Source: JAICLK01 sp963810525 (GTDB taxonomy: Bacteria > Patescibacteriota > Saccharimonadia > Saccharimonadales > UBA4665). From it: a stretch of DNA of 64,000 bases. The notes beneath the pieces are model-generated. The model made no database searches, was not told the DNA's origin, and saw nothing but the letters and a program-made list of their open reading frames with translations. Numbering within the stretch: the stretch's first letter is position 1; every line of letters starts with the position of its first letter. This document shows, piece after piece, positions 25,072 to 34,252 of this stretch. Where the stretch lies: the NCBI GenBank assembly GCA_963810525.1, contig CAWENB010000003.1, positions 248,001 through 312,000 on the forward strand, read 5' to 3'. A program made the position numbers and the translations under genes.

Positions 25072-25860
25072 TTACAGTAACTCGACCGGTATCGCGTGCG
25101 CATAAGCGCGGCCTTTGGCCGAAACCATAAAGAACGGATTCAGGATGTTTGTTTTTGGATCATAGGGAAGGTCTTTGCCGCGAAGGTCGGTAATGGTACC
25201 GCCGGCTGCCCGCACGATTGCTTCGGCAGCGGCCGTGTCCCACAGCGACGTCGGCACAAATCGCGGGTAGACGGCAGCCTGACCTTCAGCTACCAGGCAG
25301 AGCTTGAGCGATGAACCGATGTTCATGGTTTCATGCTTGCCAATCCGGCTCAGGAACGCTTCCGTCGCTTCATTCATATGGCTGCGGCTGACCACCGCCA
25401 CGGGAATATCTCCCGTAAAATCTGCCGAAATACCGACCGGCCGTTGGCTACCCGTCTGTTTGAACGCACCGCCCTTGTCGCTAGCGTAGTACAAAGTGTC
25501 TATAGCCGGCGCGTAGACCACGCCCAACACCGGCCGGTAGTTTTTGACCAGCCCGATATTCACGGTGAATTCGCCGTTGCGTTTAATGAATTCCTTGGTG
25601 CCGTCAATCGGGTCGACGAGCCAGAAGGTATTGCCGTCAACGTCGTGCGAGCCTTCCTCCGAAACTACGGGATACGCCGATAGCTTTTTGAGTTTGGCCA
25701 CGATGATACGGTTCGAAACCTTGTCGGCTTTGGTGAGCGGCGAGGTGTAATTATTTTCGTCTTTGATCTCCACTTCGAAGTCGCCGGAATCGTATATCGC
25801 CATGATGGCGTCGCCGGCCTGACGGGCCAGCGCGATGCAGTCTTTGAGCAGTTGATCCAT
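25072..25860 (-). CDS. cysQ: 3'(2'),5'-bisphosphate nucleotidase (PAP phosphatase)
   Basis: 262 aa, inositol monophosphatase superfamily. SEEG near residue 66, the metal-site motif WLVDPIDGTKEFI near 80-92, and WDTAAAEAIVRAAGG near 205-220 are all intact. CysQ hydrolyses PAP, the product left after sulfotransfer, to AMP and so keeps the sulfotransferase from product inhibition. It is three bases downstream of the ATP sulfurylase-APS kinase gene, so the two are one operon. That operon context is what favours CysQ over other members of the superfamily. Confidence 0.9.
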   Translation of the reverse strand: MDQLLKDCIALARQAGDAIMAIYDSGDFEVEIKDENNYTSPLTKADKVSNRIIVAKLKKLSAYPVVSEEGSHDVDGNTFWLVDPIDGTKEFIKRNGEFTVNIGLVKNYRPVLGVVYAPAIDTLYYASDKGGAFKQTGSQRPVGISADFTGDIPVAVVSRSHMNEATEAFLSRIGKHETMNIGSSLKLCLVAEGQAAVYPRFVPTSLWDTAAAEAIVRAAGGTITDLRGKDLPYDPKTNILNPFFMVSAKGRAYAHAIPVELL

Positions 25861-25863
25861 GGG

Positions 25864-27588
25864 CTAGGACTGCGCTTTCAGGTAGCCTTCGCGTTCGAGA
25901 TACAGCAGCACCTGGTTGGCCAGCTCATCGACCGAATAGTTGACAGTGTCGAGCGTCAGCTCGGCGTCGGTCGGCTCTTCGTACGGATCGGATACGCCGG
26001 TGAACTCCTTGATCTTGCCGGCCCGGGCGGCGGCGTACAGGCCTTTGCGGTCGCGTTTCTCGCACTCCTCGATCGGCGTGGCCACATGGACGAGCACGAA
26101 ACCGCCGCCGTTACCTTCGACCATTTGCCGTACTCCTTTTCTGAGCGAGTCGTACGGCGCGATCGGCGCGCAGATGGCAATGCCGCCGTGCTTGGCGATT
26201 TCCGAAGCTACGAAGCCGATGCGTTTGATGTTCAGATCGCGGTGCTCTTTGGAAAAGCCGAGCTCCGACGACAGATGTTTGCGTACCACGTCGCCGTCGA
26301 GCAGCGTGACCGAATGTTTGCCGGTTTCGAGCAGTTTGACCATCAGGGCATTGGCGATGGTCGACTTGCCCGCACCGGACAGGCCGGTGAAAAAGACGGT
26401 CAGCCCCTGCTCATGCCGCGGGTGGTAGGTCCGGCGCAACTCCGCCGCCACCTCGGGGTACGTGAACCAATCGGGCAGTTCACGGCCCTCACTGAGCCGG
26501 GCCCGCAGTTCGGTGCCGGATATGCTCTTATACTTAGTATCTTCGGAGATGTCGTCGAGCGGCATGTATTTGTCGTGCTCAGGTACGAACACCATCATCT
26601 GGAATGGCACGACTTGTACGCCGAGTTCTGCGGCGTATTTCTCGGCGTTCTTCTGGGCATCGTAGGGGCCGTAAAAGTCTTCGCCTTGGGAATTCTTACC
26701 CGGACCGGCGTGGTCGCGCCCGACGATGAAATGCGTCACGCCGTAATTTTTGCGGATGATCATGTGCAGGAGCACCTCGCGCGGGCCGCCCATACGCATG
26801 GCCAGCGGCAGCAGCGATATCATGGCGGTCGACGGCGGAAATTTCTTGATGACTTCTTTATAGACGCGGACGCGGGTGTAGTGATCGACGTCGCCCGGCT
26901 TGGTCATGCCGACCGTCGGATGGATGAGCAGGTTGGCCTGGGTCTGCTTGGAAGCCCTGAGCGCCAGCTCGACGTGCGCCCGGTGCATGGGGTTGCGGGT
27001 CTGGAAGGCGACCACCTGTGTCCAGCCCAGTTTTTTAAAGTGCTCGCGCAGCTCTTTCGGCGAGAACCTGAACTCCTCGAAATCGTAATGGGGTGGTAAT
27101 TCCAGCCCCGTCAGTTCGCCGCCGACGTAGTAGTCGCCGGCCTGGTGGTACAAGTAGCTGACCGCCGGGTGCGCGCTGTCGTCGGTGCCGAAGACCTGCT
27201 TGGCTTCTTGGCTTTTATCCGGTTTCCAGATGTCGCCGACCTTAAGGATTGCCAGTACGACGCCCTCGGCATCACGGAGGGCGACCCGCTCGCCTTTTTT
27301 CAGGCTTTTGGCGAAGGCTTCGTTAACGTCGAGAGTGACCGGGATGGGCCAAAGCGTGCCGTCCGTAAGGCGCATTTCCTTGCAGACGCGCTCATAGTCC
27401 TTTTGACTCATGAAGCCGGTCAGCGGCGAGAAGCCGCCGTTTAACAGCATCTCCACGTCGCAGATTTGCCGGTGCGTCAGATCCCAGCTTTTGAAATCCA
27501 CGCTTTGTTTTTTCAGTTCATCGGCTTTTTGCTCGCTCACCAGCAAATCTACCAGCTTGCCGCCATACGGCTTGTTGAGGTGTGACAT
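25864..27588 (-). CDS. sat/cysC: Bifunctional ATP sulfurylase-APS kinase (PAPS synthase)
   Basis: 574 aa. The N-terminal 390 residues are ATP sulfurylase: MLLNGGFSPLTGFM, then QTRNPMHRAH near residue 199 (the nucleotide-binding motif), and the GRDHAGPGK stretch. The C-terminal 180 residues are APS kinase, with the P-loop GLSGAGKSTIANAL near 403 and DGDVVRKHLSSELGFSKEHR. The fused enzyme makes PAPS from sulfate and two ATP. AGGGAAG precedes the ATG. No sulfite reductase or PAPS reductase is in the window, so the likely fate of PAPS is sulfation, not assimilation. Confidence 0.93.
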   Translation of the reverse strand: MSHLNKPYGGKLVDLLVSEQKADELKKQSVDFKSWDLTHRQICDVEMLLNGGFSPLTGFMSQKDYERVCKEMRLTDGTLWPIPVTLDVNEAFAKSLKKGERVALRDAEGVVLAILKVGDIWKPDKSQEAKQVFGTDDSAHPAVSYLYHQAGDYYVGGELTGLELPPHYDFEEFRFSPKELREHFKKLGWTQVVAFQTRNPMHRAHVELALRASKQTQANLLIHPTVGMTKPGDVDHYTRVRVYKEVIKKFPPSTAMISLLPLAMRMGGPREVLLHMIIRKNYGVTHFIVGRDHAGPGKNSQGEDFYGPYDAQKNAEKYAAELGVQVVPFQMMVFVPEHDKYMPLDDISEDTKYKSISGTELRARLSEGRELPDWFTYPEVAAELRRTYHPRHEQGLTVFFTGLSGAGKSTIANALMVKLLETGKHSVTLLDGDVVRKHLSSELGFSKEHRDLNIKRIGFVASEIAKHGGIAICAPIAPYDSLRKGVRQMVEGNGGGFVLVHVATPIEECEKRDRKGLYAAARAGKIKEFTGVSDPYEEPTDAELTLDTVNYSVDELANQVLLYLEREGYLKAQS

Positions 27589-27759
27589 GCTTCCCTTTCA
27601 TTTACAACTACTATTTTACCGTACAAGTCGGGACTGCACGTATACTGAGGAGAACAATATTTATTATCCGGCAGTACGGCTGCTGCGGACGAGCATATCC
27701 GTACTACACGGCGGTACCTGCCCAAGCTGCCAGGCACCGAGACGAACAGATTTAAGATT

Positions 27760-28293
27760 TTAAGCAGATACTGACGGCGGGCCGTCCCACGGGGACATTC
27801 GGTTGCGACGCCTGCGGACCAGCATCCAGACGGAAAGACCGACCGCAACCACGACGAGCAGGGATCCTCCTCCCAGTAACATCTCGGTTTTACTATTACT
27901 ATGCGAACTATGCGAGGCGGCTGTAACGATCGTTACTGGTTGCGTACCCGCTTGTGCGGTGGTGGGAGCAGATGGCGCCGTAGTGGGGCTAGTGTTATTC
28001 TTCGGGCTGCTGCTTTTGCCGCTTGTGACGGATGGTGCCGAAGAAGAGGAAGAAGAAGCGGCTCCGCCGGTTGAAGTCGGCGTACTGGACGCAGCCGGGC
28101 TGGGACTTGGTGTCGTTGCCGTCGTGCCGGTACCGTTATAGGTTGAGCTGCCGTACGTACCATTCCCATAAGGGGTGCCGCTCGCCAGTGCCGGAACTGC
28201 CGGAAACAAGCCAGCACACCCTAAACCGACTCCGACAGTCAGTATTTTGACCGCGGACGATTTGTAAGCATCTCTAAAATTATGGAATTTCAT
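27760..28293 (-). CDS. Cell-surface protein with Ser/Thr-rich stalk and C-terminal anchor
   Basis: 177 aa from ATG at 28293; a longer in-frame start at 28395 would run back through the tatA promoter and is rejected. A signal peptide at about 13-37 ends in ALASG. Next is a glycine/tyrosine stretch with YGSSTYNG, then about 80 residues of Ser/Thr/Pro/Ala, and one membrane segment near the C-terminus (about 135-160) followed by RRRRNR. Outside-facing stalk protein of unknown role. The YGxSTY motif recurs in the small protein at 29706-29909, on the far side of tatA-tatC. Confidence 0.6.
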   Translation of the reverse strand: MKFHNFRDAYKSSAVKILTVGVGLGCAGLFPAVPALASGTPYGNGTYGSSTYNGTGTTATTPSPSPAASSTPTSTGGAASSSSSSAPSVTSGKSSSPKNNTSPTTAPSAPTTAQAGTQPVTIVTAASHSSHSNSKTEMLLGGGSLLVVVAVGLSVWMLVRRRRNRMSPWDGPPSVSA

Positions 28294-28345
28294 AAGGTGT
28301 TTATGCCGTTTATGGTAGCATAAAAACGGATAAATTGTCCGGTCC

Positions 28346-28374
28346 TTGCGTAAAGCGTAAGCAGCGCCTATAGT
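28346..28374 (+). promoter_or_regulatory. Promoter of tatA-tatC
   Basis: TTGCGT (28346-28351) and TATAGT (28369-28374) with a 17-nt spacer. The transcript would have a leader of about 40 nt containing GGAGGG at 28403-28408 before the tatA ATG at 28420. Confidence 0.6.
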
Positions 28375-28419
28375 AAGATGGTGGCATAAACACATAAATA
28401 TTGGAGGGTACGAAAAAAA

Positions 28420-28605
28420 ATGTTCGGCAAAGTAGAAGAGCTCCTCGTTGTGCTCGTTATTATCCTGGTGCTGTTCGGCGCCAAGAAATTGCCAGAGCTT
28501 AGTCGCGGCATCTCAGAGAGTGTTCGCGAAGTTCGCAAAGGCTTTCGAGACGACGTGAGCAGCAGCTCAACAAATAGCGACGCAAACAACCAGCCGAAGG
28601 TTTAA
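28420..28605 (+). CDS. tatA: Sec-independent translocase component TatA
   Basis: 61 aa: one membrane helix (about 6-20, ELLVVLVIILVLFG), the hinge FGAKKLPELSRGISESVREVRKGF and a short polar tail. FG followed by the amphipathic helix is diagnostic of TatA/TatE. It forms the pore ring with TatC for folded proteins carrying twin-arginine signals. A good ribosome-binding site precedes it. tatC starts five bases after its stop. No TatB is seen, as usual for minimal two-component systems. Confidence 0.92.
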   Translation: MFGKVEELLVVLVIILVLFGAKKLPELSRGISESVREVRKGFRDDVSSSSTNSDANNQPKV

Positions 28606-28610
28606 GCGGT

Positions 28611-29633
28611 ATGGCTCGGGCAGAGTCACCGAAACAGCTGACGGCCCTTGAACACCTGCACGAACTCTGGCTCCGGCTATTGACTTCTGTGGCGGTTATC
28701 TTTATCGGGGGTGGTTTAGCTTTTGTATTCCGTTTGCAGATAATAAACTTTCTGCAACACCCGCTTCACGAAAAGCTGTATTACAACTCACCGATGGGCA
28801 GTTTTCAGTTTATAATGCAGGTCTGCTTGCTGGTTGGCATTATTCTTGCCCTGCCGATACTCATGTATAACTTGATAAGATTTGTCGAGCCGGCCTTTGA
28901 AAAGCATTTCAGCCATCGATTACTACTCGTCGTCCTCGGCGCTTCACTATTATTGGCGGGCATCGGTGTTGCCTTTGGCTACTATTTGACGCTGCCGTTT
29001 GCGCTGCATTTTTTTCAATCGGTGGGGTCAGGCGCGCTGTTGCCGCTGATTTCGGTGAATGAATACTTCAGCTTCATATTGGGATATCTGGCAACGTTTG
29101 CGGTGGTATTTCAGCTGCCCCTTCTCCTGCTATTCATGAACCACGTCACCCCGTTTAAACCCGGCGGTTTACGCAAGTGGCGCAAACATGTGTATATCGG
29201 CGCCTTTGCCATTTCCCTGATCATGCCTTCCTCGCCGGATCCATTGAGTCAGGTAAGTCTGGCGATCCCGATTATCGTATTGTATGAATGTTCGCTCTTT
29301 CTTATCTGGAGAGTTAATCGCGCCAAAAATCGGGCGGCACCTGCGGCACAATCGCTACATGAGACTCGGATTGAGGGTACCGAAAACGCGACAGACTATG
29401 CGCCTACTCCTGCCATGGCGCAACCGGCATCTGCCGACTCTGTTAGCCGCGGTAAAAATATAGACGGCGTTATGGCGGGTTCGCCTACCCGGTTTATAGC
29501 GTCCGTTCAAAGAGGGCAATACACGACGGCGGGCAACCGTAACGTAACCCGGCGTAAGGTGTGGTACCGTCAAAACACTGCACCAGGGGAGTCTGTGCCG
29601 GGACGGGCAAAACCGATATCGGACATACTATAG
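28611..29633 (+). CDS. tatC: Sec-independent translocase component TatC with long C-terminal tail
   Basis: 340 aa. The first 240 residues have six membrane segments in the TatC pattern, opening with ALEHLHELWLRLLTSVAVIF and with SVNEYFSFILGYLATFAVVFQLP and the late SPDPLSQ motif. TatC binds the twin-arginine signal. The usual length is about 240-260; this one has an extra tail of about 95 residues, polar and basic, rich in Arg, Thr and Ala, predicted cytoplasmic. The tail is not recognised. Confidence 0.9.
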   Translation: MARAESPKQLTALEHLHELWLRLLTSVAVIFIGGGLAFVFRLQIINFLQHPLHEKLYYNSPMGSFQFIMQVCLLVGIILALPILMYNLIRFVEPAFEKHFSHRLLLVVLGASLLLAGIGVAFGYYLTLPFALHFFQSVGSGALLPLISVNEYFSFILGYLATFAVVFQLPLLLLFMNHVTPFKPGGLRKWRKHVYIGAFAISLIMPSSPDPLSQVSLAIPIIVLYECSLFLIWRVNRAKNRAAPAAQSLHETRIEGTENATDYAPTPAMAQPASADSVSRGKNIDGVMAGSPTRFIASVQRGQYTTAGNRNVTRRKVWYRQNTAPGESVPGRAKPISDIL

Positions 29634-29651
29634 CTTGTATAAATATAGCCC

Positions 29652-29680
29652 TTGCGCGGGTCACGAGCTATTTGTACAAT
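29652..29680 (+). promoter_or_regulatory. Promoter of the small Tat-linked protein gene
   Basis: TTGCGC (29652-29657) and TACAAT (29675-29680), 17-nt spacer. The expected start of transcription near 29687 lies after an upstream in-frame ATG (29682) and before the ATG at 29706, which supports the latter. Confidence 0.5.
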
Positions 29681-29705
29681 AATGATACAAACTAAAAATA
29701 AAAAC

Positions 29706-29909
29706 ATGGCAGTAAAACAAATATTTGACGATGCTCTTCATACTCCAATGACCCGTAAGGAGTTCTTGGGCCAGGTCGGCGCATTGTTCTTGGCGATAAT
29801 TGGAATCAGTGCAATACTGCACGCGTTAAACAGCTCCCCAACCAGCAGGACCAATGCCGCGTCAAACCTTCAAGAGGGTTACGGCGCCTCGACATACGGC
29901 GGAGAGTAA
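29706..29909 (+). CDS. Small exported protein with Tat-like signal and YGxSTY tail
   Basis: 67 aa. Residues 14-35 read like a twin-arginine signal with one lysine: TRKEFLGQVGALFLAIIGIS (compare (S/T)RRxFLK). The processed part would be under 35 residues and ends EGYGASTYGGE. The YGASTYGG motif recalls YGSSTYNG in the surface protein encoded at 27760-28293. Its place directly after tatC makes it a candidate Tat substrate or a small Tat-dependent surface factor. The upstream promoter and the lack of a Shine-Dalgarno place the start at 29706. Confidence 0.6.
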   Translation: MAVKQIFDDALHTPMTRKEFLGQVGALFLAIIGISAILHALNSSPTSRTNAASNLQEGYGASTYGGE

Positions 29910-29978
29910 TTATCGCCACGGTTTATACCTTACGTTGTTTTTGAAAATACCTGACCGTACCTCAACTGTCGCAAAAAG

Positions 29979-31877
29979 CTATGCCGTCCGCTCGAGCATC
30001 ATCCACGAGCCGGCTTTCATAACCGTGGCCGTGGCGTTTGATGTGTTCTCGGCAAACTCAAACTGAAGTGTCCCGGCGTTGGCGCCAGTGATAAGCAGCC
30101 CGTAATACGAAAACGCCCGTTGGGTTGATGATCCGGAACCGGACCAGATATCCGTCACGGCACCACTGAAGACCGAGCCCGTACCGCCCACACTTGATGC
30201 GCCGTACCAAGTAAAAGTTGCACCCACGGGCAGCGTGCCCCAGGATAATTTAATGTCGGCCCCGTTGACTGCGGTGAAAATGCCTTTGATTTCCACCTTG
30301 TAGACGCAGTTCGCCGCCACGGCGACGACCAAGTCGGTGTCCGCGGTCATGATGGTGTTTCCAACGGATTGATCGGCGGCTTTTCTCACGAATAGTTTCT
30401 GTCCGATGCCGCCGACGGATAGGTTGCCGCCGACGGCCAGATTGCCGCTGATGCTTGAAGACATATCGGTCAGTCCGATGGCCGTCGTCGTGCCCGAGGC
30501 CATGCTCTTGGCGGTGCTCAATGATTCGCCGATTTGTTGCACACGACACCCCGAGTCGACCGTAATTGAAGACGTGGCGGTGCCGGTGGGTAATACTTCG
30601 TGCGGATCGATGATGGTCACATCAAGGCTGCCGCCCGTTATCCAAAAACCGACGCCTAAATTGGCTGCCAGATACGGGCTCGCCAGCGTGATGCCATTGC
30701 AGGCTGATATCTTATAACCAATACCAGGATAGCTAACCGAATTGTTCTGCGGGGTCTCGCAACCGCAGCCGGTTAGCGTAATGCTGGCGCAGGTATCGAG
30801 CGAGTAGCCGATGCCGTTTAAATCCGCAGCGCAGCCGGTTAGGGTACAATACGTCATGTTGTATATGTAATATCCGGCCTTGCCGTTATTGCGCGCGTAA
30901 CAGCTAATGAGAGACACGGAGGTTCCAGCCGCTCCAGCGGAGAGGCCGTCAAACGTGAAACCATGCAACCCGTTATTCATGGCCAGGACATTTCTAAAAC
31001 TCGATACCACATCAAAGCCGTACACACCGTGTGCACCCCAGGAATCGAAACGCACGTCCTCGAGTGTCACGTACCAGCTGACAGACGAGCCGTCCAAATT
31101 AAGACCGGTTCCCGAGCCGCTGGCCGGCCCCTTGAACTGTATGCCCGAGATACGCACGTAGGCTTTATTGACACCGTTCAACCCGTCGGCAGCCGTGTTG
31201 GTCTGTTCGACAATCGTCACTTCTGCCCCATCGCCGATTATGGTGACGTCGGTCAGTGCGAGCGCAGAGGTTATTTTGTAGTGACCGGCCGGTATGTAGA
31301 CCACATTGTAATTCGTTATCGCGTTTTGAATCGCCGCAGTATCATCATTGACAAAGTCCCCTACAGCTCCCAATGTTTTTACATTTACCCAACTCAATGC
31401 AGTTATGGCCCCGGTCGCGGTGTCGACATAGCTTTTATTGGCGGCATCAGTAGCGTTTGTTGGCGCCGGCACGACAGGGCTGCTGTTAAAGGTTTTTACG
31501 CCATTGATCGTTTCATTACCCGAAGTATGTACGACCGTCGAATCATCAGCTTTCAAACTCAATCCGGGAACGGCTGTCGGTTGCCAGGTCGTGCCAGCCT
31601 GGCTATAACTTAATACCTGCCCGTCAGCGGGCGGGGACGATGACACGGGGACGCTTTGCAATTTTGCGGCATTTCCGGCATTGCCGTTTGTTAGCAACGT
31701 TTGGACTGCGGCGGATAAGTCGCTTTCAGGGATGCCGCCCGCCGGTTTTTGGTATGCTGAATTTATTTTACTGGTTGCTTTAAGCGAACCGTCGGCATTG
31801 TGCGCGACGTCCAAAAAGTCATTGAGAATACTGCCCCAGGTGCCTTTGTCACTACCAGGAGTGGGCAATCTAGTCAT
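29979..31877 (-). CDS. Tail-spike-like beta-helix (pectate lyase-like) protein
   Basis: 632 aa. The first 50 residues (RLPTPGSDKGTWGSILNDFL then AHNADGSLK) form a recurrent N-terminal module I associate with Saccharibacteria surface proteins. Around residue 165, LGAVGDFVNDDTAAIQNAI and VYIPAGHYKI begin a right-handed beta-helix of the pectate-lyase-3 type seen in phage tail spikes, with repeats such as GCGCETPQNN and CAADLNGIGYSL. The C-terminal 150 residues look like a tail-fibre head domain. No signal peptide, so the route to the surface is unclear. Carbohydrate binding or cleavage is likely but not proven. Confidence 0.7.
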   Translation of the reverse strand: MTRLPTPGSDKGTWGSILNDFLDVAHNADGSLKATSKINSAYQKPAGGIPESDLSAAVQTLLTNGNAGNAAKLQSVPVSSSPPADGQVLSYSQAGTTWQPTAVPGLSLKADDSTVVHTSGNETINGVKTFNSSPVVPAPTNATDAANKSYVDTATGAITALSWVNVKTLGAVGDFVNDDTAAIQNAITNYNVVYIPAGHYKITSALALTDVTIIGDGAEVTIVEQTNTAADGLNGVNKAYVRISGIQFKGPASGSGTGLNLDGSSVSWYVTLEDVRFDSWGAHGVYGFDVVSSFRNVLAMNNGLHGFTFDGLSAGAAGTSVSLISCYARNNGKAGYYIYNMTYCTLTGCAADLNGIGYSLDTCASITLTGCGCETPQNNSVSYPGIGYKISACNGITLASPYLAANLGVGFWITGGSLDVTIIDPHEVLPTGTATSSITVDSGCRVQQIGESLSTAKSMASGTTTAIGLTDMSSSISGNLAVGGNLSVGGIGQKLFVRKAADQSVGNTIMTADTDLVVAVAANCVYKVEIKGIFTAVNGADIKLSWGTLPVGATFTWYGASSVGGTGSVFSGAVTDIWSGSGSSTQRAFSYYGLLITGANAGTLQFEFAENTSNATATVMKAGSWMMLERTA

Positions 31878-32252
31878 ACCGAACCCACAAAGTTCATATG
31901 TTTAAATTTTAGCATAATTGTTAATTTACAGACGTAGCATTTTACTCCACAGCCATCCGGGTCATGCATAAGGCAGCGCTCAAACGAGCCGGCACACCCG
32001 CATAAGTCCTCCCCATACGAAAGCGGTGCCGGGTTCGAGGCCTCTGTACCATAACCAATGATCGACCGTACTATATACTTAAGCCTTGCTAATGTCCGCG
32101 TCCGTAATATTAGAGAAGATTGGCACCAACATTAAAATTTTTACCCTGCCGAGTTACTACCATATTTCTTATCACCGGTAGCCCGTATTACTACTAATTC
32201 ACCGGATTATTATTCTAATTATTAAAATAATATCGCATGCTACAGTATATTG
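31878..32252. other. AT-rich intergenic stretch
   Basis: 375 bp between the beta-helix gene and the 265-aa gene. The only signal seen is TACAGT at 32241-32246, six bases before the ATG at 32253, i.e. the -10 box of a leaderless gene. No small gene is supported. Confidence 0.4.
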
Positions 32253-33050
32253 ATGACTAAAGTCCTCGATAAGGAACAGCCGGCATGGAATCAGCCCATT
32301 CCGGATAATGCGCTACTCACTACCGTACTTATCGGTCGCCCGGAATTCTTCGAACAAGTAAACGCCACAGCAGCGGATCGAGCCGATGCTGGCCACGATG
32401 AGTATTGGAGCCAAGGCGATACTTTTACTCGAGAAGCATTATACGAAGCTATTGACCGAAAAAAAGAATCTCTAACGAAACCAGAAAGAATTGCTGCTAC
32501 TATTGGTGGCGGCGTGCTGGGCGTACTCGTCGGCTTAGTCGTAGCCCGGGCTAATCACGCCGCATACGTGCATTATCTGCATCACCTGGCACCAGGTACT
32601 ACAACGGACAAAGGAAACTATTTTGTTAATGTCTCGGGCATCATCGGATTCTTCGGCATAGCGGGCGGCTATGGCAGCGCCGTCTTGGCACGCGATCGGC
32701 TGGCCCGGCACAAAGCAATACGCGAAATTGACCGCTTAGCCCAGCAAGCGACATCCTTGGTCATACCGGGACTTTTCGATACATCAACAGATTTCAAACC
32801 GATCAGCGTTGCCGACTCAGCCCCAGCGTCAGGCAGTATACGCTTTGATCGGGTTGATGCAGCTGAGGCTTTAACATCTACAAGACCGCTCACAACGCTG
32901 CCGCCGATAGGGGAAGACGGTACACTGTCCAAATCCTGGTCATTCGAACCGGTCGGCTGGCCGCCGCCGATGACCGAAATACCACCTGCAGTGTCCATAG
33001 AGGACTACAAGCCGGCAGAAATCGAGAACGTTTTTGCAACGCCCTGGTAA
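32253..33050 (+). CDS. Membrane protein with two glycine-rich helices, function unknown
   Basis: 265 aa from ATG at 32253 (the codon before it is TTG). The N-terminal 85 residues are soluble and acidic. Two membrane segments follow: about 88-112 (IGGGVLGVLVGLVV) and about 130-150 (VSGIIGFFGIAGGYGSAV), both with glycine-zipper spacing. The C-terminal 100 residues are soluble and proline-containing. Not recognised. It converges on the flippase-like gene, with a strong hairpin between the two. Confidence 0.55.
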   Translation: MTKVLDKEQPAWNQPIPDNALLTTVLIGRPEFFEQVNATAADRADAGHDEYWSQGDTFTREALYEAIDRKKESLTKPERIAATIGGGVLGVLVGLVVARANHAAYVHYLHHLAPGTTTDKGNYFVNVSGIIGFFGIAGGYGSAVLARDRLARHKAIREIDRLAQQATSLVIPGLFDTSTDFKPISVADSAPASGSIRFDRVDAAEALTSTRPLTTLPPIGEDGTLSKSWSFEPVGWPPPMTEIPPAVSIEDYKPAEIENVFATPW

Positions 33051-33068
33051 TATCTCGACGAATCAATT

Positions 33069-33116
33069 CCCAAAAAAAAGCAGATAATTATATCAGTGCA
33101 GTTATTTGCTTTTGGG
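33069..33116. terminator. Bidirectional terminator-like hairpin
   Basis: CCCAAAA(A)4GCAGATAA at 33069-33087 pairs with TTATTTGCTTTTGGG at 33102-33116, leaving a loop of about 15 nt. Read on the minus strand the stem ends in a run of eight T. It lies between convergent genes. Confidence 0.6.
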
Positions 33117-33210
33117 TGATATGCTCACCTGCTATGAAAATATAATCACCGTGAAACTTAAACCAGGAACAGTTCGATTAGCCCGGGCAAGCCGTTTATT
33201 AGGTCGTAAT

Positions 33211-34170
33211 CTAGACAAACGACTCATCGGCAGCGAAGAATTTTTTGGCCCGCTTGTTTCTGGTTGCCAAGAAAAGCACGAACAGCAGCAGGAAGTTGAC
33301 ACCGCGGTCGATCACCGCCACTTGCAGGATAGCGGCGTTCGAAACACCAAGCGTGCTGCTGATAATGAACAGCATGCTTTCGCGGATGCCGATGGCGGCG
33401 GGTGTCAGGCTGACCAGCATCGACACCACCACGAAGGCCGTATAGAGGCCGAGTGCCGGTACGCTTATGGACACATGGACAGCGTTGAACTCGACCCACG
33501 ACGTAGCGAAGGTTACAAAAAAACTTAAGAACGCCAGGCCGATGAGTTTCGTGAGCAGCTTTTTGCGGGAAAATATCAGGTGCCAGCCGGACTCGACCTC
33601 GTACAGGGTTTTGACGACAAAACGGCCGAAGCGGCCTTTTTCAAAGCGGGCCAGCCGCTCGCGCTTCGGCAGCCGCAGGAACATCAGCACGATCAGCACC
33701 AACAGCCAGAGGCCGAAGAACAGCAGCAGCGTTTTGGTTTGCCTGGTATGTTTGAGCAGCAGCACCGACACGATGGCCAGCGAACAGTTGACCGTGAACA
33801 GCAGCAGGTAGTAGCCGAGCAGGGTCGAGGTGAATTTGCTGTACGGCAGCTTGTGGACTTTTTTGAAATACACCGCCCGGATACTCGTGCCGCCGAGCAG
33901 CGGGCCGAAGAAGTTGCCGATGGATGAGAGAATCGTGATGTAAATGCTCTCGCCGAAAGTGAATTTGCGCGTGAAGACTTCGGCCGTCCATTGCGTAAAC
34001 AGGCCGGTCACCACGTTCATAGCCATTTTGCCGACGGCAACCAGGATGATCGTGGCGATCGAGACGTATTTGAGCGCCTCGAACAGGTCTTTGTGCGTCA
34101 GGCCGTACCAGGCAAAAATCGCCAGAAAGGCCAGCGTCACCAGCCGCGAAAGGTAGCGCTTGAAAAACAT
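33211..34170 (-). CDS. Flippase-like membrane protein (LPG synthase TM-domain family)
   Basis: 319 aa with about eight membrane segments. The motif SLTPAAIGIRESMLF near residue 255 corresponds to the PxGxGxRE signature of the UPF0104/lysylphosphatidylglycerol-synthase membrane domain family (AglD, MprF N-terminal part). GNFFGPLLGGTSIRAVYF near 85-105 is also typical. Proteins of this family are linked to lipid or lipid-linked sugar flipping. It is divergent from the sulfotransferase gene (82 bp between starts), so a role in handling a sulfated lipid or glycan is possible, by context only. Confidence 0.8.
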   Translation of the reverse strand: MFFKRYLSRLVTLAFLAIFAWYGLTHKDLFEALKYVSIATIILVAVGKMAMNVVTGLFTQWTAEVFTRKFTFGESIYITILSSIGNFFGPLLGGTSIRAVYFKKVHKLPYSKFTSTLLGYYLLLFTVNCSLAIVSVLLLKHTRQTKTLLLFFGLWLLVLIVLMFLRLPKRERLARFEKGRFGRFVVKTLYEVESGWHLIFSRKKLLTKLIGLAFLSFFVTFATSWVEFNAVHVSISVPALGLYTAFVVVSMLVSLTPAAIGIRESMLFIISSTLGVSNAAILQVAVIDRGVNFLLLFVLFLATRNKRAKKFFAADESFV

Positions 34171-34252
34171 ACTGCCCTGATTATCCCATATTTCGCGCCA
34201 TACCGTCGATGTACTACACTAGATAGCAGCAAACGACTAACGGGGACTCCTC

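Noticed and set aside
25852..27099. A 415-codon open frame on the + strand opposite the ATP sulfurylase-APS kinase gene
   Set aside because: The minus-strand protein has all family motifs; the + frame has none and follows from GC-rich codon structure.
33106..33528. A 140-codon + strand frame
   Set aside because: Most of it is antisense to the flippase-like gene; no domain, no ribosome-binding site.
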